A stretch of 64,000 nucleotides of DNA from Pseudacidovorax sp. (GCF_017991995.1 NZ_JAGOPN010000004.1:1-64000); one strand, 5' to 3'; positions 17,922 through 26,813 are shown, counted from the stretch's first letter. Notes: generated by a model from the sequence alone, not told the origin. Made by a program: numbers and translations.

Positions 17922-18236
17922 TCATCCGGCCCGGTGCGTTTCGAGCCACTCCTTCAGCGCGTCGTTCATCCGGGTCTGCCAACCGGGGCCACTCGCACGG
18001 AAGGCTGCGAGCACCTCATGGTCGATGCGGATGGCCACCTGCTCCTTGGTGGCGGAGCCGGCCGGACGCCCGCGCCGGCGCGCTGCTGCCTGCATGCCCG
18101 CCTTCATCTCCTCGCGCGAGAGCGGGCGGTCTACTTCATCCTCGCCGTCCCAGACGAGGTGCCGGTCCTTCGGCAAGGCCCGCACAGCGGCAGCGACTTG
18201 CGCGCGGGACATCTCATTCACTTTCGAGCCACTCAT
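17922..18236 (-). CDS. brnA: BrnA-type antitoxin
   Basis: This 104-residue protein has the BrnA pattern: an N-terminal toxin-binding part with WDGEDEVDRPLSREEMKAGM, and a C-terminal ribbon-helix-helix DNA-binding part (KEQVAIRIDHEVLAAFRASG ending in WQTRMNDALKEWL). It should neutralise BrnT and repress the pair. The ATG at 18236 has a GAGG site and overlaps the brnT stop by 23 bases. MSRAQV, 24 bases further in, is the alternative start. It is convergent with the NIPSNAP gene, leaving four bases between stops. Confidence 0.93.
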   Translation of the reverse strand: MSGSKVNEMSRAQVAAAVRALPKDRHLVWDGEDEVDRPLSREEMKAGMQAAARRRGRPAGSATKEQVAIRIDHEVLAAFRASGPGWQTRMNDALKEWLETHRAG

Positions 18237-18501
18237 CGTAGACCTCGCATTCTTCGCGGCTGGCGGGGCGGAAGCTGATGATCCTGGCCGCGCCGTCGCG
18301 GTCGGTGTGAACGACGGTCAGTACCGCCAGGACCTCTAGCACATACGAGAAAGACATGACCCGCAACTCGCCGCCGCGTTGGACGTCGACGTCGAGCCGG
18401 TAGCGCGAGTCGAGCACCCGATGGGCGTCGGCGAAGTCCAACCCGTGCTTGCGCAGATTGGCTGCACGCTTGGCTTCGTCCCAGATCAGTCGCCTCCCCA
18501 T
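18214..18501 (-). CDS. brnT: BrnT-type ribonuclease toxin
   Basis: This 95-residue protein matches BrnT, a RelE-fold ribonuclease toxin: WDEAKRAANLRKHGLDFADA near the start, RVMSFSYVLEVLAVLTVVHTD in the middle and RIISFRPASREECEVYDEW at the end, with the His/Arg/Tyr residues that serve catalysis in the family. The start is the ATG at 18501 (MGRRLIWDEA), only four bases after the stop codon of the CoA-transferase gene. Thus either the toxin is expressed from a promoter inside that gene's 3' end, or it is read as the tail of a catabolic operon. A TACAAT at -10-like distance just before the ATG would give a nearly leaderless mRNA, but no clear -35 box is present. Confidence 0.92.
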   Translation of the reverse strand: MGRRLIWDEAKRAANLRKHGLDFADAHRVLDSRYRLDVDVQRGGELRVMSFSYVLEVLAVLTVVHTDRDGAARIISFRPASREECEVYDEWLESE

Positions 18502-18505
18502 CGAA

Positions 18506-20110
18506 TTATTGTAGATGCGATAAATGGCCGGTGGGCGCCGTGAAGTGACCCCCATCCATCACCCCGATCTCCGCCGCGAGCCGGGGCATGAATTCCATCT
18601 GGTCCAGCACATCGCGCTGCAGGTCTACGCCAGGTGCGATCTCGAACAGCTCCACGCCCTCGGGCGTCAGGCGGAAGCTGGCGCGCTCAGTGAGGTAGAG
18701 CACCTGCTGACCACGCACGAGGCCCTGCGGACCGCTGAAGGTGATCTGGTCCACGCGCTTGACCAGCTTCCTCACCGCGCCCTGCTGCAGCACCCGCAGC
18801 CGGCCGTCACCGGTGGCCAGCTTCACGCCCTTGGCCGCCAGCGTGCCGCAGAACACCACCTTGCGTGCGTTCTGCGCGATGTCGATGAAGCCGCCCGGCC
18901 CCACGGTCACGCCGCCCAGGCGCGACACGTTCACGCTGCCTTCCTCGTCGAACTCGCCGAAGCCCAGGAAGGCCACGTCCAGTCCGCCGCCGCCATAGAA
19001 GTCGAACTGCGTGGCCGCGTCCAGCATGGCGGTGGCATTGCGTGCATAGCCGAAGAGCACGCCATCCATCAACGTGCCGCCGTAGGTGCCGTGCTCGATG
19101 GTCTGGTAGATGCGGTGCTGCTCGTTGCGCGCCGCGATCAGCTTGGCCACGGCGTCGGGCACGCCCACGCCGTAGTTGATGACGGGCCGTGCCTTGCCGG
19201 TGTTGAACAGCTCCACGGCGGCGCGGCGCGCCACCGCCTGGCGCTCGCCGAAGGCCTCCTGCGCCGCGGCCAGCTCCCGCGCATGGTCGGCGGCCTCGCT
19301 CTCGGCGCGGGCGGCGCCGGTCAGCTCGCCGCTGAAGGCCGGGTCGAAGGGGATGTCGTAGCTGGTGCGCTGCGCCGGGTCGACCACGATGGCATCGACC
19401 CAGGCCGAGGGAATGCGCACCTCGCGCGCCTTGAGGGCGCCGCGTGGCAGCCGCTCGGCCACCTGCACGATCACCCGGCCGCCGCTGTTGCGCGCAGCCA
19501 GCGCCAGCGAGGGTGCATCCAGGTTGGCGGCCTCGTGCTCGAAGCTGATGTTGCCGTCCTCGTCGGCCGCGCTGGCGCGCACCAGGGCCACATGGATGGG
19601 GAAGGGCTTGTAGCGCAGCCATTCGCGGCCATCGAGGGTCAGCACCTCGGCCAGGTCGTCCTGGGCCGCCTCGTTCATGCGACCGCCGCCGTGGCGCGGG
19701 TCGCAGACGGTGCCCAGGCCCACGTGGCTGATCAGGCCAGGGCGGCCGGCGCCGATCTCACGCATCAACTGGCTGCTCACGCCGCCGGGCAGGATGTAGG
19801 CCTCGATGCGGTTCTCCAGCGCCAGCTGCTGCATGGCCGGCGACCACACCCAGTGGCCGCCGATCACGCGCCGCACCAGTCCTTCGTGCGCGAAGCAGTT
19901 CATGCCCTTGGTCTTCTTGTCGCCGATGCCCAGTGCATGCACCACTGTCAGGTTGCGCGGCGCCTGCGTGGCCAGGAAGCGGGCCTGCACGGCCTCGAAC
20001 AGGTGCGTGGCCTCCATCAGCCCGCCGCCGCCACCCATCAGGCCCACGGTGTCGCCATCGCGGATCAGGGCCACCGCCTCGGCGGCCGTCATGAATTTGC
20101 CGTCTGCCAT
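18506..20110 (-). CDS. Acyl-CoA:carboxylate CoA-transferase (fused alpha/beta)
   Basis: This 534-residue protein is a family-I CoA transferase of the YdiF/propionate-CoA-transferase type, with both subunits fused. The N-terminal half carries VGLMGGGGGLMEATHLFEAV and GGVSSQLMREIGAGRPG. The C-terminal half carries the catalytic Glu339 in TIEHGTYGG and the GGGGLDVAFLGFGEFDEEGS loop. It would move CoA from acetyl- or succinyl-CoA to an organic acid. It follows the acyl-CoA dehydrogenase by eight bases, so the two act together: activation of an acid, then desaturation. The stop is four bases before brnT. Confidence 0.9.
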   Translation of the reverse strand: MADGKFMTAAEAVALIRDGDTVGLMGGGGGLMEATHLFEAVQARFLATQAPRNLTVVHALGIGDKKTKGMNCFAHEGLVRRVIGGHWVWSPAMQQLALENRIEAYILPGGVSSQLMREIGAGRPGLISHVGLGTVCDPRHGGGRMNEAAQDDLAEVLTLDGREWLRYKPFPIHVALVRASAADEDGNISFEHEAANLDAPSLALAARNSGGRVIVQVAERLPRGALKAREVRIPSAWVDAIVVDPAQRTSYDIPFDPAFSGELTGAARAESEAADHARELAAAQEAFGERQAVARRAAVELFNTGKARPVINYGVGVPDAVAKLIAARNEQHRIYQTIEHGTYGGTLMDGVLFGYARNATAMLDAATQFDFYGGGGLDVAFLGFGEFDEEGSVNVSRLGGVTVGPGGFIDIAQNARKVVFCGTLAAKGVKLATGDGRLRVLQQGAVRKLVKRVDQITFSGPQGLVRGQQVLYLTERASFRLTPEGVELFEIAPGVDLQRDVLDQMEFMPRLAAEIGVMDGGHFTAPTGHLSHLQ

Positions 20111-20118
20111 CGCGGGCC

Positions 20119-21279
20119 TCAACGGTGGATGTCGAACAGGGCCGCGCCCTTGCGCAATGCCGACTTGGCGATCACGCCACGGTGGATCTCGCTGGTGCCG
20201 TCGAAGATGCGGTAGATGCGCGCATCGCGGTAGTAGCGCTCGATGGGCAGCTCCTTGCAGAAGCCCATGCCGCCGAAGACCTGCACCGCGCGGTCCACCA
20301 CGCGGCCCAGCGTCTCGGCCGCATGCACCTTGACCATGGCGATCTGCTCGCGCGCATCGAAGCCCTGGTCCAGCATCCAGGCCGCCTGGTAGACCATCCA
20401 GCGCGCGGCATTGATCTCGATGACGCTGTCGGCCAGCATCTGCTGCACCATCTGGAAGTCGCCGATGCGGGTGTCGAACTGCCGGCGCTCGCCGGCGTAC
20501 TGCAGCATCAGCTCGCACACATGGCTGGCCTTGCCCACGGCGCGCGCGCCCACCTGGGCCAAGCGCACCACATTGAGCGCGCCCATCGCCAGCTTGAAGC
20601 CCTGGCCGCGCTCGCCCAGCAGGGCGGCGTCCTCCAGCGCCACGTTGTCGAAGAACAGCTCCACATGCGGCGTGCCGCGCAGGCCCATCATCTGCTGGTC
20701 CTTGCCGACGGTGAAGCCGGGCAGGCCCTTGTCGACCATGAACATGCTGATCTCCTTCTCGCCGGTGCGGGCCGAGACGAGGAAGAAGTCGCTCCATTCG
20801 CCGTCGCTGATGAAGTGCTTGCCGCCGTTGAGCACCCAGCCGCTGTCGGTCTTCTTCGCATGGGTCTTGATGCCTGCGGCGTCGGAGCCGGCGCCCGGCT
20901 CGGTGATGGCGATGGCACAAGTGCGAGTGCCTTCCACCGAAGGCTTGAGCCAACGTTCGACCTGGTCGCCGCGGCAATGCAGCAGCGGCTCGTAGACGTT
21001 GCCGAAAGCGCGGCGGATCAGCTGGTCGCTGGTGTGGCCGAACTGCTCCTCGCAGAGCACGCGGTCCAGGTTGGAGAGCCCGCCGCCGCCCAGCTCGGCC
21101 GGCATGTTGAGGGCATAGAGGCCCAGCGCGCGGGCCTTGTCGTGAATGGCCTGGGCCTGCGCGCGGGGCAGGGCGCCGTGCTCTTCGAGCGTCTGCTCCA
21201 GCGGATGCAGTTCCTCGGCGATGAATCGACGGACGGTGTCGATCATCATCTTCTGTTCGTCGTTGAGGGCGAAGTCCAT
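20119..21279 (-). CDS. Acyl-CoA dehydrogenase with Asp at the catalytic-base position
   Basis: This 386-residue acyl-CoA dehydrogenase has FAD-binding segments AIAITEPGAGSDAAGIKTHA and VLNGGKHFISDGEWSD, and the dimer-interface block RQFDTRIGDFQMVQQMLADS. Near the C-terminus, RIFDGTSEIHRGVIA aligns with the classical IYEGTSEIQ motif, so Asp360 stands where the catalytic Glu is usual. Asp occurs at this place in some ACAD10/11-like members. Start at 21279 (MDFALNDEQKM). Operon with the CoA transferase downstream. It is separated from the TIM-barrel gene upstream by a 299-base gap holding inverted REP elements, so it may have its own promoter. Confidence 0.9.
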   Translation of the reverse strand: MDFALNDEQKMMIDTVRRFIAEELHPLEQTLEEHGALPRAQAQAIHDKARALGLYALNMPAELGGGGLSNLDRVLCEEQFGHTSDQLIRRAFGNVYEPLLHCRGDQVERWLKPSVEGTRTCAIAITEPGAGSDAAGIKTHAKKTDSGWVLNGGKHFISDGEWSDFFLVSARTGEKEISMFMVDKGLPGFTVGKDQQMMGLRGTPHVELFFDNVALEDAALLGERGQGFKLAMGALNVVRLAQVGARAVGKASHVCELMLQYAGERRQFDTRIGDFQMVQQMLADSVIEINAARWMVYQAAWMLDQGFDAREQIAMVKVHAAETLGRVVDRAVQVFGGMGFCKELPIERYYRDARIYRIFDGTSEIHRGVIAKSALRKGAALFDIHR

Positions 21280-21358
21280 GGTGTCTGGCGATGAATGAAT
21301 GGGCAAAGGAAGGGCAATGGCCGCTGAAGGAGGCCATGCGCGATGTGTCGGGTTTGCG

Positions 21359-21465
21359 CCTCTCCCCTCTGGGGAGAGGTGGGGTGAGGGGCTTGGGCGG
21401 TGGATGGGCTGCGGGGCAGATAAAGGCCGCGGCCCTCACCCCAACCCTCTCCCAAAGGGAGAGGG
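21359..21465. repeat. Inverted pair of REP-like elements
   Basis: 21359-21390 (CCTCTCCCCTCTGGGGAGAG then GTGGGGTGAGGG) and 21433-21465 (CCCTCACCCCAACCCTCTCC then CAAAGGGAGAGGG) are inverted copies of one element, each with its own internal hairpin. Such CTCTCCC/CTCACCCC elements are common between genes in many proteobacteria. They lie in the 299-base gap between the TIM-barrel and acyl-CoA dehydrogenase genes, where they could reduce read-through or stabilise mRNA ends. The rest of the gap shows no supported gene. Confidence 0.85.
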
Positions 21466-21578
21466 AGCCAGGCCACGCTCAAGGCTAGGCACTGCTGAAC
21501 CAGCGGGCGCCGAAGAAGAAGGGCAGGCGCGAAATGCGGTTGGCGGGGATCAGCATGGCGAGATGTGCAGCGCTGCGG

Positions 21579-22385
21579 TCAACCCACGAACGGCATCGAC
21601 GCCCGCAGGCACTGCGCCGCCCACTCGGCCGGCGGCTCCTGCGCCTCGCGCGCATGGTTCGTCACCTCCACGCTCACGGGCAGGTCGGCCGGCAGGGCGG
21701 CGAACAGGCCCTGCAGGTCGATGCTCCCATCGCCGGGCAGCAGCCGGGCGCAGCGCGCGGTGTGGATCAATTCGTCGTTGCTGAAGTGCGTGCCGGCCTC
21801 GGCATCGCAGATCTGCGCGTAGTGCAGCAGCTCGCGCGGAATGGCGCGGATGTCCACCAGCGTGCTGCTGCTGCGGCCGAAGTGCAGGGCGTCGACCAGG
21901 ATGCCCGCATTGCCCGGCGATCCGGCGTTGCGCACCACGCGCAGCGCGGCGGCCGCATCGCGCACGCCGGTCCAGGGCATGAACTCCAGGTCGGCCGTCA
22001 TGCCGAAGGGCTTCATCACTTCGCACAGACGGGCGTAGTTCTGCGTCAGCCGGGCCTCGTCGCCGTCGTCGCCGGCCACCAGGATGGCACGTGCGCCCAG
22101 CGCGGCGCCGATGTCGTAGAGCGCGTCCCAGCGGTGCGGGTCGAAGTCGGCGTCGATGCGGATGATCTCCAGGTCGAACACGCCCACGCCGGTGTCGCGC
22201 AGGGCGGCCTGCGTCTCGCGCAGTGCAGCCGGCTGGCCGATCAGCTGCTGCTGCGGCGCGCCCGGGGCGTTGGGCCAGAGGCGCAGGCCGACGAAGCCGT
22301 AGCCGGTCTGCGCCGCCAGGCGCACCGCCTCGGCGGGGGGGCAGCGGTGGCTGCTCAGGTAGGCGAGGGAAAGCGGACGGGCCAT
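21579..22385 (-). CDS. TIM-barrel isomerase/epimerase-like metalloenzyme
   Basis: This 268-residue protein belongs to the xylose-isomerase/AP-endonuclease-2 TIM-barrel superfamily. Candidate metal ligands sit on strand ends as usual: Glu in DLEFMPW, Asp in ILVDALHFGRS, the QICDAE segment and Glu in VSVEVTNH. Members include sugar isomerases, inosose dehydratases and 3-dehydroshikimate dehydratases. With an AroE-like dehydrogenase, a Gfo/Idh/MocA protein and an IclR regulator in the same locus, a dehydratase or isomerase for a hydroxylated cyclic substrate is attractive but unproven. It follows the NIPSNAP gene by ten bases. Confidence 0.82.
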   Translation of the reverse strand: MARPLSLAYLSSHRCPPAEAVRLAAQTGYGFVGLRLWPNAPGAPQQQLIGQPAALRETQAALRDTGVGVFDLEIIRIDADFDPHRWDALYDIGAALGARAILVAGDDGDEARLTQNYARLCEVMKPFGMTADLEFMPWTGVRDAAAALRVVRNAGSPGNAGILVDALHFGRSSSTLVDIRAIPRELLHYAQICDAEAGTHFSNDELIHTARCARLLPGDGSIDLQGLFAALPADLPVSVEVTNHAREAQEPPAEWAAQCLRASMPFVG

Positions 22386-22395
22386 GGTCGCTGTG

Positions 22396-23025
22396 TCACT
22401 TCATCGGCGAGACGGCCGTGGGCATCGCGATGGTCGAGACCATCTCGGTCGTCAGGTGGGCCGGCCCGCCCTTGGGCGGCCAGATGCCCTGGGCCACGGC
22501 ATCGGCGCGGGCGCGGCTGCGCGCGTCCAGCGTCGGGTAGGCCCAGATGTTGGTGAAGCGCGCGGCGCCGTCCAGCGCCACCATGGCCACCACGCAGGGC
22601 GAGAGCTTCTCGCGCGGCGGCAGGTATTCCTGCCACAGGTCGATGGTCGGCTGCGTGCCGCCCGGCTTGATGCCGTAGGTGCGGATCTCGTAGACCGGCC
22701 CCTGGATGCCCGACTCGGCACTGGGCCTCGCGGGCTTCATCCAGTCGAAGCCGCGGTAGCTGTGCTGCTCCAGCCGCTGGTAGATCTCGCCGCAGCCGAA
22801 GGGGCTGGCGCTGAGCTGCGTGCGGGCGCGCTCGGCCTGCAGTACCTCCAGGCTGTCGAAGCCGCGCAGCACCAGCATCTGGTTGAGAACGCCGATGTCG
22901 GTGAACCAGCATCCCAGCAGCTGGCCCTGCGCTTCCGGCGCGGTGGCGAAGGCCTGGACGGCGGTGGCGGCCGTGCCGGCGGTGCCCATGGGCAGGGTCA
23001 GCGTGGCGAGTTCGTAGTAGTGCAT
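22396..23025 (-). CDS. Two-domain NIPSNAP-family protein
   Basis: This 209-residue protein has two NIPSNAP-like halves. The first starts MHYYELATLTLPMG, and the second starts VYEIRTYGIKPGGTQPTIDLW with RFTNIWAYPTLDARSRARAD near the end, the typical pattern with conserved Trp and Arg. Function of the family is not known; it recurs in this locus at 17489. Its start lies 28 bases inside the end of the upstream flavoprotein gene, indicating translational coupling with an enzyme of the same pathway. Confidence 0.87.
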   Translation of the reverse strand: MHYYELATLTLPMGTAGTAATAVQAFATAPEAQGQLLGCWFTDIGVLNQMLVLRGFDSLEVLQAERARTQLSASPFGCGEIYQRLEQHSYRGFDWMKPARPSAESGIQGPVYEIRTYGIKPGGTQPTIDLWQEYLPPREKLSPCVVAMVALDGAARFTNIWAYPTLDARSRARADAVAQGIWPPKGGPAHLTTEMVSTIAMPTAVSPMK

Positions 23026-24830
23026 GCGATGGATTCCTCGTGAAGGGAGTGGGGCGCCGTGGCGGCCGAACGCGCAGGCGCCGACGGTGGCTCCAGCGGC
23101 ACGCCGGCCGCGTGGTGGCCGGCGATGAAGCCGAAGGTCATGGCCGGACCCAGCGTGATGCCGCCGCTGGGGTAGTGGCCGCCCATCAGGCTGGCCATGT
23201 CGTTGCCGGCGGCATAGAGGCCGGGCACGGGCCGGTCGTGGTCATCGAGCACGCGGGCCTGCGTGTCCACACGCAGGCCGGCAAAGGTACCCAGGCTGCC
23301 AGCGACCACGCGCACGGCGTAGAAGGGGCCGCGCTGCAGCGGGGCCATGCAGGCATTGGGCTGGCCGGGGCGGGCCTCGCCCTGCACGCGGTTGTAGGGC
23401 GTCTCGCCCTTGCCGAAGTCCAGGTCATGGCCGTCGGCCGCCATGGCGTTGTAGCGCGCGACGGTGGCGGCGAGGCCGGCCACGTCGATGCCGCAGGCCG
23501 CGGCCAGCTCGGCCAGCGTGCGGCCGCAGCGCAGATAGCCGCGCTTGCGCCAGCCGCGCGTGGGCATCGGCCAGGGCTTGGCCGCGCCCAGGCCGAAGCG
23601 GCGGAAGAAGTCGCGGTCGCACACCAGCCAGGCCTGCACCGGATCGCCGGGCGGCGTGGCTGCCAGCAGGCCGTGCATGAAGTCGTGGTACGAGTCGGCC
23701 TCGTTGACGAAGCGCCGGCCGTCGGCGCGCACGGCGATCAGGCCGGGCTTGGCACGTTCGATCAGGTGCGGGAAGTGGCCGGTGCTGCCGTCGGCGCGCG
23801 GCACCAGCGAGACGGGCGCCAGCGCCGCGGCCTGCACCAGCCCGGTGGCCATGCGGCCGCCCGCGGTTTCGCCCAGCCGCAGTCCATCGCCCGTATTGCC
23901 CGGGCTGGCGGCGGAGTGATGGTCGAGGCCCTCGGGGCCGGCATGCGGCAGCAGGCGGGCCTTGCGCGCCGCGTCGTGCGGGAATCCACCGCAGGCCAGC
24001 ACCACGCCGCGTGCGGCCTCGATGGCGAGCGGGCCCCGGGGCGACATCACCTCGGCCCCGGCCACACGGCCGTCCTTGTCCAGCAGCCGGCGCGCGGGAT
24101 GGGCGGTGAGGATCTGCACGCCAGCCTCCAACGCCGAGGCGGCCAGCGCCGCAACCAGCGCATTGCCGTTGACCAGGCACCGCCCACGGCCATGCAGCAG
24201 CCGGTCGCGCGCATGGGCCAATACGCGCCGCGTCACGTACAGGAAGGACGCGGGCGAGGTCGTCGCGTCCAGAAAGTGCCGCAGCTCCCGGCCCGAGGCG
24301 ATGCCCATGCCCCACAGCGTGGTCTCGAGCAGCGGCGGCTTCAGGTCGCGCAGCCGCGCGCCCAGGCGCCGGCCGTCGAAGGGCGCGGCGCAGACCGATC
24401 GGCCGCCCGTGCCCGCATGCGGGCTGTGGCCATGGAAGTCGGGAATCGCATTGCCGTCGATGAACTGCAGGGTGGTGCGGCGGCGGAAGAACTCCACCAT
24501 GCGCGGCGCCTGCGTGAGGAAGGTGCGGGCGCGGGCCTCGTCGAACTGCGCACCCAGCTCGTGGCGCAGGTAGGCCAGTGGTTCCTCCAGCGGCTCGTCG
24601 ATGCCCGCCGCACGCGCCAGCGGATTGCGCGGCACCCACATCCAGCCGCCGCTCCAGGCCGTGGTGCCGCCGAACTGCGGCTCCTTCTCGACCACCACCA
24701 CCTTCAGCCCCAGCTGCGCCGCCGTCACCGCGGTGGCCAGGCCGCCCGCGCCCGAGCCGATGACCAGCAGGTCGCAGGGCAGCGTGCGTGGAGAGGTGGC
24801 GGCGGGGGCGTCGGTCGGGCGGGCAGGCAT
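22998..24830 (-). CDS. FAD-dependent dehydrogenase, KstD/fumarate-reductase family (2 of 3)
   Basis: This 610-residue flavoprotein is homologous to those at 15747 and 27719. It has the FAD motif LLVIGSGAGGLATAVTAAQL near residue 20, FGGTTAWSGGWMW, a mid-protein VVLACGGFPHDAARKARLLP segment and the C-terminal GLYAAGNDMASLMGGHYPSG. The soluble form predicts cytoplasmic desaturation of a carbonyl-bearing ring or chain. The start MPARPTDAP at 24830 is 14 bases after the IclR gene stop. The C-terminal tail past residue 570 is rich in Ala, Pro and Ser and overlaps the NIPSNAP start. Confidence 0.87.
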   Translation of the reverse strand: MPARPTDAPAATSPRTLPCDLLVIGSGAGGLATAVTAAQLGLKVVVVEKEPQFGGTTAWSGGWMWVPRNPLARAAGIDEPLEEPLAYLRHELGAQFDEARARTFLTQAPRMVEFFRRRTTLQFIDGNAIPDFHGHSPHAGTGGRSVCAAPFDGRRLGARLRDLKPPLLETTLWGMGIASGRELRHFLDATTSPASFLYVTRRVLAHARDRLLHGRGRCLVNGNALVAALAASALEAGVQILTAHPARRLLDKDGRVAGAEVMSPRGPLAIEAARGVVLACGGFPHDAARKARLLPHAGPEGLDHHSAASPGNTGDGLRLGETAGGRMATGLVQAAALAPVSLVPRADGSTGHFPHLIERAKPGLIAVRADGRRFVNEADSYHDFMHGLLAATPPGDPVQAWLVCDRDFFRRFGLGAAKPWPMPTRGWRKRGYLRCGRTLAELAAACGIDVAGLAATVARYNAMAADGHDLDFGKGETPYNRVQGEARPGQPNACMAPLQRGPFYAVRVVAGSLGTFAGLRVDTQARVLDDHDRPVPGLYAAGNDMASLMGGHYPSGGITLGPAMTFGFIAGHHAAGVPLEPPSAPARSAATAPHSLHEESIACTTTNSPR

Positions 24831-24844
24831 GAAGAAGGGCGCCG

Positions 24845-25666
24845 TCAGGCGGCGTAGATGGGCACGCGTCCGGGAGGCGCTGCCGGTGCCGTCTTCTGGA
24901 AGAAGGGCGAGGTGCCGCTGGCCGCCGCCATCTGCGCGGCCGTCTCCAGCAGTTCGGGGGCAAGGGCGCGCATGCGCTCCTCGGTGAAGCGCACGGTGGG
25001 CCCGGCGACGGTGATGGCGCCGATGGGCGGGCGGCCGGCGGGCTGCACCACGGCGCCGATGGTGCTCAGGCCCGGCGTGTAGGTGTCGATGGTGAGGGCA
25101 TAGCCGCGCTCGCGCGTGGCGTGCACCATGGCCATCATTTCCTGCACCGTGCGCGGCGCATTGGGGCCGTACTCTTCGGGCTGGCCCAGGCCCTGCCGGG
25201 TGGCCAGGGCGATGGCCTCGTCGTCGCTCAGGGCCGCCATCCAGGCCAGGCCGGAGGACGAGCACGACAGCCGCGCATCGCTGCCCATGTCGGGGTCGTA
25301 GCGCAGGCCCTGCCGGGCACCCTGGGCCCGGGCCACCCAGGTCAGGCGCTCGCCGTCGATCACCGACAGCCGCGCCAGCTCGCCCGACAGCTGCGCCAGC
25401 CGGTCCAGCAGCGGCTGAGAGAAATCGACGATGCCGCTGTGGCTGAGGAAAGAGAGGCCCAGCGACGACAGCTTGGTGGTCAGCATGTACGAGCCGAGCT
25501 CGCGCGTCTGGCGCACGTAGCCGGTACGCGTCAGGTCGGCCAGCAGCCGGTGGGCGGCGCTGCGCGGCATGTTCAGCGTGTCGGCGATGGCGGCCAGCTC
25601 CAGCCCCTCGCCATGGCGCGCCAGCAGTTCGAGGATGCCCAGGGTTCGATCGAGTACGCCGCTCAT
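24845..25666 (-). CDS. IclR-family transcriptional regulator
   Basis: This 273-residue regulator has an N-terminal winged helix (RTLGILELLARHGEGLELAA and DTLNMPRSAAHRLLADL, about 7-44) and a C-terminal effector-binding domain (about 80-250) of IclR type, which in relatives binds aromatic or small organic acids. It lies inside the minus-strand catabolic operon, between the Gfo/Idh gene and the second flavoprotein. The palindrome at 26824-26838 in the divergent promoter is its best target, so it probably controls both long operons. Confidence 0.92.
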   Translation of the reverse strand: MSGVLDRTLGILELLARHGEGLELAAIADTLNMPRSAAHRLLADLTRTGYVRQTRELGSYMLTTKLSSLGLSFLSHSGIVDFSQPLLDRLAQLSGELARLSVIDGERLTWVARAQGARQGLRYDPDMGSDARLSCSSSGLAWMAALSDDEAIALATRQGLGQPEEYGPNAPRTVQEMMAMVHATRERGYALTIDTYTPGLSTIGAVVQPAGRPPIGAITVAGPTVRFTEERMRALAPELLETAAQMAAASGTSPFFQKTAPAAPPGRVPIYAA

Positions 25667-25735
25667 CGGGGATGTCCTTCTCGTGGTCTTGGAATGAGGC
25701 GGGCAGCGTACAGGATGAGGATGCGCACGGCGGGC

Positions 25736-26776
25736 TCAGCCCAGCGCGACGGTGCAGCCGCGCTCGGCGGCATCGGAGATGGCCAGCGTGGCCGCCAGGG
25801 TGCGCAGGCCGTCGGCGGCGCTGCACAGCGGCACCGTGGCGCGGCCTTCGACCAGGTCGACGAAATGCTCGAGCTGGCGGGTGTAGGGGTCGGCGGCATG
25901 CACGGCGGTCTGGCTGCGCGTCATCTCGGCATGCCAGCTGCGATCACCCGCGTAATGCCACAGCGACAGATCAGGCAGCGACAGCGAGCCGTGCGTGCCG
26001 GCGATGAAGTGCGAGTTGACGGCCTGTCGCGGGTACTGCGGCTGCTCGCCGGCGCAGAAGTCCCAGCACCAGGGCGCGGTGGCGGTGTCCGACACCATCA
26101 CCGTGCCCAGCGCGCCGCTGGCGAACTGCAGGCTGGCCACGGCCGTGTCCTCCACCTCGAAGCCGCGCGTGGCATTGCTGGCGAAGGCCTGCACGGCGCG
26201 CACCTCGCCGAGCAGGAAGCACAGCATGTCGATGTCGTGGATCAGGTTGATCAGCACCGGGCCGCCGCCGGCCTGGCGCCGCCAGGCCGCTTCGAAGTAC
26301 GCGTCGGGCTTGAGGAAGGTGGCCATGGCCTGCGCGGCCACCACGCGGCCCAGCCGGCCCTCCTGCATCAGCTGGCGGGCACGTTGCAGGATGGGGTTGT
26401 GCCGCCGGTGGTGGCCCACCAGCACCGGCACGCCGCGCGCGGCCTGGGCCTCGGCCAGGTGGCGGGCGTCTTCCACCGTGCCGGCCACCGGCTTCTCGAC
26501 CAGCACCGGCACGCCCGCGGCCAGGAAGTCCAGCGCCACCGGCACGTGCGTGGCGTTGGGCGTGGCCACGATGGCGCCCGCGGGCCGGTGGGCGGCCAGC
26601 AGCTCGGCATGGCTCGCATAGCAGGGCACGCCCGCGGCCTCGGCCAGCGCCTGTCCGGCCGCGGTCGGATCGGCAATGGCGCACATCCGCGCCCGGCTGC
26701 TTTGCTGCAGGCGGTCGATGTGCGTGCGGCCGATGACGCCGGCGCCGATGAGCGCGATGGGGGCCTTCTGGGGCAT
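25736..26776 (-). CDS. Gfo/Idh/MocA-family oxidoreductase
   Basis: This 346-residue NAD(P)-dependent dehydrogenase has the N-terminal Rossmann motif IALIGAGVIGRTHI (about 7-20) and the family catalytic signature VLVEKPVAGTVEDA (Lys in EKP). The C-terminal part includes GGGPVLINLIHDIDMLCFLLG, whose HDID motif is typical. Members oxidise sugars, inositols and other hydroxylated rings. Start at 26776 (MPQKAPIALIG) has AAGGAGAC upstream; a farther ATG at 26848 would lie in the operator region. It heads the minus-strand operon that continues with the IclR gene 69 bases later. Confidence 0.88.
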   Translation of the reverse strand: MPQKAPIALIGAGVIGRTHIDRLQQSSRARMCAIADPTAAGQALAEAAGVPCYASHAELLAAHRPAGAIVATPNATHVPVALDFLAAGVPVLVEKPVAGTVEDARHLAEAQAARGVPVLVGHHRRHNPILQRARQLMQEGRLGRVVAAQAMATFLKPDAYFEAAWRRQAGGGPVLINLIHDIDMLCFLLGEVRAVQAFASNATRGFEVEDTAVASLQFASGALGTVMVSDTATAPWCWDFCAGEQPQYPRQAVNSHFIAGTHGSLSLPDLSLWHYAGDRSWHAEMTRSQTAVHAADPYTRQLEHFVDLVEGRATVPLCSAADGLRTLAATLAISDAAERGCTVALG

Positions 26777-26813
26777 GGGCGGGATGTCTCCTTGGCCGCG
26801 ACTGTAGGTGGAT

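Noticed and set aside
21485-21556. 23-codon minus-strand frame (MLIPANRISRLPFF...) between the TIM-barrel and acyl-CoA dehydrogenase genes
   Set aside because: No ribosome-binding site and no family recognised; may be a gene remnant but cannot be supported.
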